Part shown: positions 37,270 through 48,520 of the stretch, one piece after another | Layout: every line of letters starts with the position of its first letter | Position numbering within the stretch: position 1 is the first letter of the stretch | The notes under the pieces: generated by a model | Databases searched by the model: none | Seen by the model: only the letters and a program-made list of their open reading frames with translations | What the model was told of the DNA's origin: nothing | Program-made: the position numbers and the translations under genes | NCBI RefSeq assembly: GCF_949987535.1 | Contig: NC_080081.1 | Coordinates: 41,022,428 to 41,086,427 of the forward strand | DNA: 64,000 nucleotides | From: Balaenoptera acutorostrata | Taxonomy: Eukaryota; Chordata; Mammalia; Artiodactyla; Balaenopteridae | Reading direction: 5' to 3'

Positions 37270-37681
37270 AAGAAAAAAGGAATGATCATGAAAACCTAGG
37301 GGCAAGATGGGAATAAAGACACAGACCTACTAGAGAATGGACTTGAGGATATGGGGAAGGGTAAGGGGAAGATGGGAGAAAGTGAGAGAGTGGCATGGAC
37401 ATATATACACTACCAAACGTAAAATAGACAGCTAGTGGGAAGCAGCTGCATAGCAGAGGGAGACCAGCTCCGTGCTTTGTGACCACCTAGAGTGGTGGGA
37501 AAGGGAGGGTGGAAGGGAGGGAGATGCACGAGGGAAGAGATATGGGGACATAGGTATATGTATAACTGATTCACTTTGTTATAAAGCAGAAACTAACACA
37601 CCAGTGTAAAGCAATTATACTCCAATAAAGATGTTTTTTTAAAAAAATGCTGAATTTAAAACACTGTTAAAAAAAAAAAAG
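35439..37681 (+). mobile_element. 5'-truncated L1 with double poly(A) end
   Basis: Starts inside the RT domain of ORF2 and runs through the ORF2 stop at about 37269 and a 3' UTR of the same type as the L1 at 16030, with AATAAA at 37624-37629. TSD gattattagt is at 35429-35438 and 37682-37691. After the first T/A-rich end, about 22 bases of non-L1 sequence (tgctgaatttaaaacactgt) are followed by a second run of 12 A. Confidence 0.93.
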
Positions 37682-37691
37682 GATTATTAGT

Positions 37692-38283
37692 TGGATGTAC
37701 ACAAGGAAATTCCAAATACAGACATCTGTCAAACAATTAAAAGTGATTTGGGTTGGAATGTGTCAATTAAATTTTCCAAGATGTGTGACTCTCTAGATTG
37801 GCATAACAAGCAGCCATCAATACATACTTCCACTGAAATAAAATCTTCTACATTTAACCGATTTTATAATGAAATTCTTTTATTTTCCCTAATTTGAAGC
37901 TAATTAAAAAGGAAAGTTTAAAAAATAAACATTAGGAGTTCATTGAAGGTACCTTATTTCTGTGCTTTCCAAATGCAATAAATTTATAATTTCAACATTG
38001 GGCTTAATATTTTTTTTTCTCTTCAAAATATTTTTATTCCATTATATTAACATCATCTTTTTATGATCATTGTTCTAGAATGCATTTAAATATTTAACAG
38101 AAAAACAACCATTGATAAATCTTGTTTATTCATAATACATTTTACCTGCTCAATTCAGTTAATTTTTTCAAAAGAATATTTTGAATCATTATTTATCTAG
38201 TTTTCAAAAATATTTCTTTGCAATTTTTATGGAAAACATAAAACTATTCATTTCTGTTTGGGGAAAGAAAGTGGTATATAATC
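37692..38283. other. No recognisable feature
   Basis: AT-rich DNA with no gene or repeat that I can name. Confidence 0.5.
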
Positions 38284-38430
38284 AGCTGGCCCTCCATAGC
38301 TGCAGAATCCCAGAAGCAGAACATATGGATACTATGTCATTTTATATGAGGCACTTGAGCATCCACAGATTTTGGTATCCATGGAGTCCTGGAACCAATC
38401 CCCTGTGGATACTGAAGTAGACTGCATATA
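38284..38430 (+). repeat. MER2/Tigger-type DNA transposon, internally deleted
   Basis: Left end cagctggccctccatagctg matches the MER2/Tigger terminal repeat (CAGTTGGCCCTCC). The right part reads ttgagcatccacagattttg, gtatccatggagtcctggaa, ccaatcccctgtggatactg. The middle is missing compared with the family, which is usual for non-autonomous copies. No transposase frame. Confidence 0.75.
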
Positions 38431-38611
38431 ATTATATGATACATATTATACAGTATCACATTATACTGTGATATATTATGCTTTATTATAAGTTACAGAT
38501 TACATGTCATATATCATATATAAATTAGATATGTGTGTATATATAATATATATTACTACAATTTTAGGAATGTGTACAATTACCAGGTAACCTTTGGTTT
38601 CATGCATATGC

Positions 38612-38768
38612 CCATCTCTCTCTCTCTCTCTCATTAAAACACACCAATTACAACGTAATATATTCCTCCAGATTTATGCTTATATCATATACACATGATA
38701 GGAGAAGTCGAGAAATAGTTATAAATTATAACTATATGTGTGAGTGAAAGAAAGAGAGAGAGAGAGAA
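38612..38768. repeat. CT and GA simple repeats
   Basis: A CT run at 38613-38632 and a GA run at 38752-38767 lie about 120 bases apart and are complementary, so they could pair on a single strand. Confidence 0.75.
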
Positions 38769-38784
38769 GACACATTGTGATATT

Positions 38785-39411
38785 TAATTTTATATGCCGT
38801 AGGCTAGGCTATGGTACCCAGTTTTTTGGTCAAACACTAGGTTAGATGTTGCTGTGAAGGTAAATAGGTATGATCAATATTTACGATCAGTTAACTCTAA
38901 GTAAACCAGATTATCCTCCAAAAAGTGGGTGTACCTCACTCAATCAGTTGAAGACCTTAAGGGCAAAAAGTGAGCTTTCCTGAAGAAGAAGGAATTGTGA
39001 CTTAAGCTTGAAACATAAAAGTCATGCTTGAGTTTCCAGCCTGATGGCCTGCCCTGTAGATTTCAGATTTAATTCTGCAACATGAATTGTTACATGAATT
39101 TCGGTCCTGTTGACCAGCCTTACAAGTCTCAGATTTACCAACCCCTACAATTATATCAGCCAATTCCTAAAAATTAAAATTAATTATCTCTCTATCTCCA
39201 GGTGTCCCTAGGTATTCATGGAGGATTTTTTCCAAAACCCTGATGATACCAAAATCCACAGAAACTTAAGTCCCTTATATAAAATGGCATAGAATCAACT
39301 CTCTATATCTGCAGGTTCCATTGTCTAGGCATACAGAGGGCTAACTATGTATATATATGAATCCTATTGTTCTGCTGCTCTAGGGAATCTTCACTCATAC
39401 AGACATATAAC
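38785..39411 (+). repeat. Ancient interspersed repeat, family unassigned, split by a Tigger element
   Basis: Block order matches a recurrent mammalian consensus I cannot name with confidence: ggtcaaacactaggttagat, gattatcctccaaaaagtgg, caatcagttgaagaccttaa, tatatcagccaattcctaaa, then after the insertion tcctattgttctgctgctct. The MER2/Tigger element at 39200-39352 lies inside it. Confidence 0.5.
39200..39352 (-). repeat. MER2/Tigger-type DNA transposon, antisense
   Basis: Reverse complement of the same family as 38284: ggtgtccctaggtattcatg, accaaaatccacagaaactt, aagtcccttatataaaatgg, and the far end catacagagggctaact. It lies in opposite orientation to the first copy, about 770 bases away. 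No coding capacity. Confidence 0.75.
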
Positions 39412-39920
39412 TTTAAGCATAGAAACCCACACTTATTGTAAGATTATAAGTTTTAAGACTAGGAAACATTGAGATCTTGTTTGAGGTGTGGGTTTACTAA
39501 TTTAACATGAATTCAATGTATAGAATATGAAGTTTTCTCCATCAATTATGCTCAGTGCAGACACAGAAAAAACATTCGTAGTTCTATTTCTGTCAGTTGA
39601 CTTTTAAAACAATGAAATCCAGAAATCTGAACTATTTATTCAAGTGTCTAGGTTCTTTTCCTTTGAGATTTTTCAATTTGGAGAAACTGAAGAGTAATAG
39701 CATAGAAAAGTAAATTCACTCTGTCAGTTGATTTTTACAGAGCATTGTGGCAAAAATGTTTTGAAATAATTTACGAAGATGTGAGCTCTACCCACCACCA
39801 GAGCCTCCCATCAAGCCTGTTAGATAGCCTCAACCACCAGAGAGCTGACAGCAGAAGCAAGAAAAACGACAATCCTGCAGCCTGTGGAAAAAAACCCACA
39901 TTCACAGAAAGATACACAAG

Positions 39921-40810
39921 ATGAAAAGGCAGAGGGTTATATACCAGATGAAGGAACAAGATAAAACCCCAGAAAAACAACTAAATGAAGTGGAGATAGG
40001 CAACCTTCCAGAAAAAGAATTCAGAATAATGATAGTGAAGATGATCCAGGACCTCTGAATAAGAATGAGGCAAAGATTGAGAAGATGCAAGAAATATTTA
40101 ACAAAGACCTAGAAGAATTAAAGAACAAACAAACAGAGATGAACAATAAAATAACTGAAATGAAAACTACACCAGAAGGAATCAATAGCAGAATAACTGA
40201 GGCAGAAGAACAGATAAGTGACCTGGAAGACAGTATGGTGGAATTCACTGCTGTGGAACAGACTAAAGAAAAAAGAATGAAAAGAAATGAAGACAGCCTA
40301 AGAGACCGCTGGGACAGCATTAAACACAACAACATTCGCATTATAGGGGTCCCAGAAGGAGAAGACAGAGAGAAAGGACCAGAGAAAATATTTGAAGAGA
40401 TAATAGTCGAAAACTTGCCTAACATGGGAAAAGGAATAGCCACCCAAGTCCAGGAAGCGCAGAGAGTCCCATACAGGATAAACCCAAGGAGAAACATGCC
40501 GAGACACATAGTAATCAAATTGGCAAAAATTAAAGACAAAGAGGGGCTTCCCTGGTGGTGCAGTGGTTGAGAATCTGCCTGCTAATGCAGGGGACATGGG
40601 TTCGAGCCCTGGTCTGGGAAGATCCCACATGCCACGGAACAACTGGGCCCATGAGCCACAACTACTGAGCCTGCATGTCTGGAGCCTCTGCTCCGCAATA
40701 AGAGAGGCCATGAGAGTGAGAGGCCTGTGCACCGCGATGAAGAGTGGCCCCCAATTGCCACAACTAGAGAAAGCCCTCATACAGAAACAAAGACCCAACA
40801 CAGCCAAAAA

Positions 40811-40845
<35 letters not shown>

Positions 40846-41147
40846 AAAAAAAAAAAGATGAAGAGAAATTATTGAAAGCAGCAAGGGAAAAATGACAAAA
40901 AAACATACAAGGGAACTCCCATAAGGTTAACAGCTGATTTCTCAGCAGAAACTCTAAAAGCCAGAAGGGAGTTGCATGATATACTTAAAGTGATGAAAGG
41001 GAAGAACGTAAAACCAAGATTACTCTACCCGGCAAGGATCTCATTTAGATTTGATGAGAAATCAAAAGCTTTACAGACAAGCAAAAGCTAAGAGAATTCA
41101 GCACCACCAAACCAGCTCTACAACAAATGCTAAAGGAACTTCTCTAG
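39921..41147 (+). pseudogene. L1 ORF1, broken and split by a SINE
   Basis: ATG at 39921 starts MKRQRVIYQMKEQ; a stop and frameshift follow near 40058. The main surviving frame, 40085-40570, holds the coiled-coil (LEELKNKQTEMNNKITEMK), the RRM signature NNIRIIGVPEGEDREKG and the C-terminal domain start RINPRRNMPRHIVIKLAK. It then runs into the SINE and stops after about nine foreign codons. The distal part resumes at 40866 and reaches the usual stop at 41145-41147. Its product would be a truncated RNA-binding protein at most. Confidence 0.92.
40544..40853 (+). mobile_element. CHR-type SINE, short form, inside L1 ORF1
   Basis: Head gggcttccctggtggtgcag, B-box gggttcgagccctgg, tail of TAAA units then A. 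TSD aaagacaaagag / aaagatgaagag is at 40532-40543 and 40854-40865 (two mismatches). The L1 coding sequence resumes exactly after it. Confidence 0.95.
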
Positions 41148-41205
41148 GTGGGAAACACAAGACAAGAAAAACACCTACAAAAACAAACCCAAAACAATTA
41201 AGAAA

Positions 41206-44200
41206 ATGGTCATAGGAACATACATATTGATAATTACCTTAAACGTGAATGGATTAAATGCTCCAACCAAAAGACACAGGCTTGCTGAATGGATACAAAA
41301 GCAAGACCCATATATATGCTTTCTACAAGAGACCCACTTCAGACCTAGGGACACATACAGACTTAAATTGAGGGGATGGAAAAAGATATTCCATGCAAAT
41401 GGAAATCAAAAGAAAGCTGGAGTAGCTATACTCATATCAGATAAAATAGACTTTAAAATAAAGAATGTTACAAGAGACAAGGAAGGACACTACATAATGG
41501 ACAAGGGATCAATCCAAGAAGAAGATATAACAATTATAAATATATATGCACCCAACATAGGAGCACCTCAATACATAAGGCAACTGCTAACAGCTCTAAA
41601 AGAGGAAATCGACAGTAACACAATAATAGTGGGGGACTTTAACACCTCACTTACACCAATGGACAGATCATCCAAAATGAAAATAAATAAGGAAACAGAA
41701 GTTTTAAATGACACAACAGACCAGATAGATTTAATTGATATTTATAGGACATTCCATCCAAAAACAGCAGATTACACGTTCTTCTCAAGTGTGCATGGAA
41801 CATTCTCCAGGATAGATCACATCTTGGGTCACAAATCAAGCCTCAGTACATTTAAGAAAACTGAAATCATATCAAGCATCTTTTCTGACCACTACGCTAT
41901 GAGATTAGAAATGAATTACAGGGAAAAAAAAGTAAAAAACACAAACACATGGAGGCTAAACAATACGTTACTAAATAACCAAGAGATCACTGAAGAAATC
42001 AAAGAGGAAATCAAAAAACACCTAGAGACAAATGACAATGAAAACACGACGATTCGAAACCAATGGGACGCAGCAAAAGCAGTTCTACGAGGGACGTTTA
42101 TAGCTATACAAGCCTACCTCAAGAAACAAGAAAAATCTCAAGTAAACAATCTAAATTATACCTAAAGGAACTAGAAAAAGAAGAATAAACAAAACCCAAA
42201 GTTAGCAGAAGGAAAGAAATTATAAAGATCACAGTGGAAATAAATGAAATAGAAACAAAGAAAACAATAGCAAAAATCAATAAAACTAAAAGCTGGTTCT
42301 TTGAGAAGATAAACAAAATTGATAAGCCATTAAGCAGACTAATCAAGAAAAAGAGGGAGAGGACTCAAATCAATAAATTTAGAAATGAAAAAAGAGAAGT
42401 TACAACAGACACCGCAGAAATACAAAGCATCCTAAGAGACTACTACATGCAACTCTATGCCAATAAAATGGACAACCTGGAAGAAATGGACAAATTCTTA
42501 GAAAGATATAACCTTCCAAGACTGAACCAGGAAGAAACAGAAAATATGAACAGACCAAATACAAGTAATGAAATTGAAACTGTGATTAAAAATCTTCCAA
42601 CAAACAAAAGTCCAGGACCAGATGACTTCACAGGTGAATTCTATCAAACATTTGGAGAAGAACTAACACCCATCCTTCTCAAACTCTTCCAAAAATTTAC
42701 AGAGGAAAGAACACACCGAAACTCATTCTATGAGGCCACCATCACCCTGATACCAAAACCAGATAAAGATACTACAAAAAAAGAAAATTACAGACCAATA
42801 ACACTGATGAATATAGATGCAAAAATCCTCAACAAAATACTAGCAAACAGAATCCAACAACACAGTAAAAGGATCATACACCACGATCAAGTGGCATTTA
42901 TCACAGGGATGCAAGGATTCTTCAATATACTCAAATAAATCAATGTGATACACCATATTAACAAATTGAAGAATAAAAACCATATGATCATCTCAATAGA
43001 TGCAGAAAAAGCTTTTGACAAAATTCAACACCCATTCATGCTAAAAACTCTCCAGAAAGTGGGCATAGAGGGAACCTACCTCGACATAATAAAGGCCATA
43101 TATGACAAACCCACAACAAATATCATTATCAACGGTGAAATACTGAAAGCATTTCTTCTAAGATCAGGAATGAGACAAGGATGTCCACTTCCACCACTAT
43201 TATTCAAGATAGTTTTTGAAGTCCTAGACACAGCAATCAGAGAAGAAAAATAAATAAAAGAGTACAAATTGGAAAAGAAGAAGTAAAACCGTCACTGTTT
43301 GCAGATGACATGATACTATACATAAAGAATCCTAAAAAATGCCACCAGAAAACTACTAGAGCTAATCAATGAATTTGGTAAAGTTGCAGGATACAAAATT
43401 AATGCACAGAAATCTCTTGCATTATTATACACTAATGATGAAAAATCTGAAAGAGAAATTATGGAAACACTCTCATTTACCATTGCAACAAAAAGAATAA
43501 AATATCTAGGAATAAACCTACCTAGGGAGATAGAAGACCTGTATGCAGAAAACTATAAGACACTGATGAAAGAAATTAAAGATGATACCAACGGATGGAG
43601 AGATATACCATGTTCTTGGATTGGAGGAGTCAACATTGTGAAAATGACTATACTACCCAAAGCATCTACAGATTCAATGCAATCCCTATCAAATTACCAA
43701 TGGCATTTTTTACAGAAATAGAACAAATCGTCTTAAAATTTGTATAGAGACACAAAAGACCCTGAATAGCCAAAGCAGTCTTGAGGGAAAAAACGGAGCT
43801 GGAGGAATCACACTCCCTGACTTCAGACTATACTACAAAGCTACAATAATCAAGACAATATGGTACTGGCACAAAAACAGAAATATAGATCAATGGAACA
43901 AGATAGAAAGCCCAGAGATAAACCCACGTACCTATGGTCAACTAATCTATGACAAAGGAGGCAAGGATATACAACGGAGAAAAGACAGTCTTTTCAATAA
44001 GTGGTGCTGGGAAAACTGGAAAGCTACATGTAAAAGAATGAAATTAGAATACTCCCTAACACCATACAAAAAAAATAAACTCTAAATGGATTCAAGACAT
44101 AAATGTAAGACCGGACACTCTAAAACTCTTAGAGGAAAACATAGGAAGAACACTCTTTGACATAAATCACAGCAAGATCTTTTTTGATCCACCTCCTAGA

Positions 44201-45035
44201 GTCATGGAAATAAAAACAAAAATAAACAAATAGGACCTAATGAAACTTCAAAGCTTTTGCACAGCAAAGGAAACCATAAACAAGATGAAAAGACAACCCT
44301 CAGAATGGGAGAAAGTATTTGCAAATGAATCAACGCACAAAGGATTAATCTCCAAAATATATAAACAGCTCATTCAGCTCAATATTAAAGAAACAAACAA
44401 CCCAATCCAAAAATGGGCAGAAGACCTAAATAGACATTTCTCCAAAGAAGACATACAGATGGCCAAGAAGCACATGAAAATATGCTCAACATCACTAATT
44501 ATTAGAGATATGCAAATCAAAACTACAATGAGGTATCACCTCACACCAGTTAGAATAGGCATCATCAGAAAATCTACAAACAACAAATGCTGGAGAGGGT
44601 GTGGAGAAAAGGGAACCCTCTCGCACTGTTGGTGGGAGTATAAATTGATACAGCCACTATGGAGAACAATATGGAGGTTCCTTAAAAAACTAAAACTAGA
44701 ACTACCATACAACCCAGCAATCCCACTACTGGGCCTATACCCTGAGAAAACCATAATTCAAAAAGACACATGCGGGCTTCCCTGGTGCGCAGTGGTTGAG
44801 AATCTGCCTGCCAATGCAGGGGACACGGGTTCAAGCCCTGGTCTGGGAAGATCCCACATGCCACGGAGCAACTGGGCCCGTGAGCCACAATTACTGAGCC
44901 TGCGCGTCTGGAGCCTGTGCTCCGCAACAAGAAAGGCCGCGATGGTGAGAGGCCCGCGCACCGCGATGAAGAGTGGTCCCCACTTGCTGCAACTAGAGAA
45001 AGCCCTCACACAGAAACGAAGACTCAACACAGTCA

Positions 45036-45078
<43 letters not shown>

Positions 45079-45367
45079 AAGAACGTGAATTTCAAAAAAA
45101 AAAAAAAAAGACACATGCACCCCAATGTTCACTGCAGCACTATTTGCAACAGCCAGGTCATGGAAGCAACCTAAATGCCCACTGCCAGATGAATGGATAA
45201 AGAAGGTGTGGTACATATATACAATGGAATATTACTCAGCCATAAAAAGGAACGAAAGTGAGTCATTTGTTGAGACGTGGATGGATCTAGGGACTGTCAT
45301 ACAGAGTGAAGTAAGTCAGAAAGAGAAAAACAAATATCGTGTATTAATGCATGTATGTGGAACTTAG
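41206..45367 (+). pseudogene. L1 ORF2, broken, with intact endonuclease reading frame
   Basis: The ATG at 41206 opens a 319-codon frame that covers the whole APE-like endonuclease. Residues matching the known catalytic set are present: Asn13 or Asn15 (TLNVNGLN), Glu42 (LQETH), Asp144 and Asn146 (VGDFN), Asp204 (RIDH), Asp228-His229 (SDH). A frameshift ends it at 42165. The RT part follows in 42234-42938 (stop within FFNILK) and 42945-43253 ([14 protein letters not shown]). The FADD motif at 43298-43309 survives in DNA but is out of the preceding frame. The Cys-rich end is in 44240-44773, then the SINE interrupts. The last codons are 45119-45367. Without an intact RT it cannot retrotranspose. 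Confidence 0.93.
44774..45104 (+). mobile_element. CHR-type SINE, short form, inside L1 ORF2
   Basis: Head gggcttccctggtgcgcagt (one base shorter than consensus in the A-box zone), B-box-like gggttcaagccctgg, and CpG-rich body. The TAAATAAA tail is followed by gaacgtgaatttc (45081-45093) and a second A run. A perfect 14 bp TSD, aaaaagacacatgc, lies at 44760-44773 and 45105-45118. It reads in frame with the upstream L1 sequence for about 90 codons. Confidence 0.96.
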
Positions 45368-45560
45368 AAAAATAGTACAGATGAACTGGTTTGCAGGGCA
45401 GAAGTTGAGACACAGATGTAGAGAACAAACGTATGGACACCAAGGGGGGAAAACTGCTGTGGGGTGGGTCTGGTGGTGTGCTGAATTGGGCGATTGAGAT
45501 TGACATGTATACAGTGATGTGTATAAAATTGATGACTGATTAAAAAAAAAAAAAAAGAAA
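45368..45560 (+). other. Short-type L1 3' UTR and poly(A)
   Basis: Only about 175 bases separate the ORF2 stop from the A tail, and the sequence (gattgagattgacatgtata, aaaattgatgactgattaaa) differs from the 3' UTR of the L1 at 16030. The antisense copy at 27713 has the same type. No AATAAA is seen just before the tail. Confidence 0.8.
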
Positions 45561-45579
45561 AAATAATTTACAAAGACGT

Positions 45580-46025
45580 ATCTAAAAAGGGTAGATCAGA
45601 AACATTTTCTTGAAACATCAAGAAAGTTGGAATTGTAGAAATAGTGAAAATAAAATTGAATTAATTGGTTTGATGTCACAATGAATTTGAGAAATTATTT
45701 CAGTGGTGTGTCCAGAAATTACTTGAGAAGTTGAGATTTGGGGAATTAGTTTTTGTTGCTGAGAATTTGATTATATGACTTTGGGAGCAAGTGTCAACAG
45801 TGAAGAGGAAAAAAATATTCCCAGAAGTTCAGAGATTAAGCAATCATGACACCAAAGGTTGGAAAGGGTATACCTATGGGTAATTTTTATAGCTGCATCT
45901 ATCACTTTTGTATATGATGGTTTCTGGATTTCCTTTCTTACTTAGGAAGACCTCCACACAGTAAGTCTTAAACTATTATCTCATGCCTTCTGTATTTTCA
46001 CTTAATTTTTGTTATTTTCAGATAT
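45580..46025. other. No recognisable feature
   Basis: Spacer between the L1 and the next SINE; no gene or named repeat. Confidence 0.5.
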
Positions 46026-46037
46026 TAAGAATGGCTA

Positions 46038-46345
46038 GGGCTTCCCTGGTGGTGCAGTGGTTGAGAGTCTGCCTGCCAATGCAGGGGGCACGGGTTCGAG
46101 CCCTGGTCTGGGAAGATCCCACATGCCGTGGAGCAGCTGGGCCCGTGAGCCACAATTACTGAGCCTGCGTGTCTGGAGCCTGTGCTCTGCAACAAGAGAG
46201 GCCGCGATAGTGAGAGGCCCGTGCACCGTGATGAAGAGTGGCCCCCACTTGCCACAACTAGAGAAAGCCCTCACACAGAAACGAAGTCCCAACACAGCCA
46301 CAAATAAATAAATAAATAAATAAATTTTAAAAAAAAGGAAAATTA
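46038..46345 (+). mobile_element. CHR-type SINE, short form
   Basis: Head gggcttccctggtggtgcag, B box gggttcgagccctgg, CpG-rich body, TAAA tail. A perfect 12 bp TSD, taagaatggcta, lies at 46026-46037 and 46346-46357. Both strands carry frames of about 80 codons that are SINE artefacts. Confidence 0.95.
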
Positions 46346-46357
46346 TAAGAATGGCTA

Positions 46358-47579
46358 AAGTTTATTTTTATATATGGTGTGAGGTAGAGATCTAATACAA
46401 ATTATTTTTTCCTAATAGATTTCAGAACTCTTTAAAAATTGTGGTTCTTTAGATGGTCACTAATTACTATTTACCAAATTATTTTAAAATATATGTGCAT
46501 TTATTCTTTACAAAGAATAATTTTTATTTAGGAAGAAAGGCAAATTATTCAAGAATATGTGATGAACTCTTCTTTCAGCATAACAACTTATCTCATGGGA
46601 AATTTACATACTTATGTTATTTCCTCAAATTTGGCTGAGAATTTTTACCCAGTCACTTGCAATTGAGAATAGTTGAGACATAATTCTGATGGCAGACAGA
46701 CATCCACACATCTTGTCCTCAAAGTTGACAATAAAATATTGTTTGTAAATGATTACTTAAATTATAAGTTAAATGGTTTGAGCAAATTACAAGAACATTA
46801 TAATTCTGCTTTTGGAAAAGATGGATTATCTTGCAGCAGACCAACTGTCCTAAAGGGAATAAGAGAAACCCATTGATAAGAAAAAGTAATAAACAAACAA
46901 ATTAATTATACTTGAAGGCATCAGAGATCTTCTAAGGTAACAAGGCCTTGAGAGAACACAATTCTAGGAAAAAGGGAGTTGTGGTAAAATATGGCATGAC
47001 ATTCTGTGGCAGTCCCTCAGGACATTTTCCAATTCAAGAACAGAGCAAGAGGCTAATGATCTCAGCAAAGTCCTGCAGGAATGGTCTGATACTAAGAATC
47101 AGAGGGAAAAAGTCATGTAGCAATTTTTAAGACACAAAAGATAACAAACAGGTACTTGAGGGACCCGAATCACAGTGCAGTTTGGGTACACATCAGAGTT
47201 GCATAACACCCCAGGCTCAGATGGAACTACTAAAAGGCTATGTTTGAGGATCAGACATGACCCAGAGAGAGTAGAGATTAATCCGAAGTGTAATACAACT
47301 TTTAGTCATTTTTTTTCTGGATTGAATTAAGGTGATTAGTCACTCTATCTTCCTAGCAAAGAGAAAAGTTAATTCTCTAGGTCAAAAGAAAGAATCACAC
47401 TGCATAAGAGAGCATCAACTGACCTAAAGCCGAAAGAAAAGAAATAGAACTCTCCTGATGATCTAGCCTTCAGAATTTTTAGACACATCTTTAAAGTGGT
47501 TAAGGTTAACCTGTTTACAAAAATAGAGAATAATACATTAAAATAGAAATGAAGGTAAATAGCATCAGATAATTGAAAT
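46358..47579. other. Mostly unclassified DNA
   Basis: No host gene. The stretch from about 46900 could be the leader of the old L1 that follows, but no clear blocks show this. There is a pure A run at 47586-47603 just beyond. Confidence 0.4.
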
Positions 47580-48520
47580 ACGCCACAAAAAAAAAAAAAA
47601 AAATCCAAATGCACATTGTAGAACCAGAAAATACAATAACCAAAAGAAAGTGCTCAATAGATAGATTTAAAAGCAAGTTCATTGTAACAGAACAGAACAT
47701 AAGTAAACTGAAAGACAGGTCAGAAATATATCTGGATCGAAGCACAGATAAGGAAAGGATGCAAATAGGAAGAAAAAAAGTGTGAGATTGAGCTATAAGG
47801 GACACAGTGAAAAAATCTTTCATATTCTTAAATGAAGTCCCAGAAGAGGGGTGGAAAGAGGGAGAGAGAGAGAGTGAATAGGATTAAAGCAGTATTTAAG
47901 AATGTAGTAGCTGACAGGGTTCCAAAATTCACAAATGGATTTAAGAAGCTGCGCAAATATCAATCAGAATAAATACAAAGAAAACCAGAGGCAAAGAGAA
48001 ATATCTTTCAAGAGAAGAAAAAATACCATGCTATCTTTAAAGAAACAAAAATAAAGTTTCAAAACTAAATTTCAGAAATGTTGAAAATCAGAAGTGTATG
48101 GATGGTATCTTTAAGGTAAATTGTATACAGAGCTCTATACCCGCCCCCCAAAAACGAAGTCAAAATAAAGACATGTTCTGCCAAATAAAAGCTGTAAGCC
48201 TTCAACATCAGCAGAACTGAACTAAAAGAAAGTCCAAAGAGAGTCATTCAGGAGGAAAGAAAATAATACCAGACCAAAATACTGCAGGAAGGAAGGAATT
48301 AAAGAGCAACATAAAAGGTAAATATGAGTATAAATATAAATATATATTGATTGTTAAAAAACTATTAATAAAATTAGTATGTTGAATTTAACATAAATAT
48401 AGAATTAAAGAATGTTGTAATATTGGAGAGATAGGAAAAGTGATAATATTAATTTTTAACTAAAGATGCCTTCTCTTTATGATACATAAATAGATAATAG
48501 TAAAAAAAAATAGATATTTG
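47580..48520 (+). mobile_element. Ancient L1 (L1M/HAL1-like) ORF1 remnant
   Basis: Coding-strand order follows L1 ORF1: agaaaatacaataaccaaaa, aactgaaagacaggtcagaa, aatgaagtcccagaagaggg (RRM region), aataaatacaaagaaaacca, tggatggtatctttaaggta, agctctatacccgcc and gaagtcaaaataaagacatg. It ends ggaaggaattaaagagcaac. The frame is gone except for a 70-codon piece at 47573-47785. It belongs to an old subfamily. Confidence 0.65.

Larger units (their letters stand above)
39783..45560 (+). mobile_element. L1 LINE, 5'-truncated in 5' UTR, twice interrupted by SINEs
   Basis: It begins about 140 bases before ORF1 and ends in a short 3' UTR and A tail. TSD aaataatttacgaagatgt / aaataatttacaaagacgt (19 bp, two mismatches) is at 39764-39782 and 45561-45579. 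CHR SINEs sit in ORF1 (40544-40853) and ORF2 (44774-45104), both in the sense orientation of the L1. The L1 itself is about 5.1 kb without them. It belongs to a different 3' UTR class from the L1 at 16030. Confidence 0.95.
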
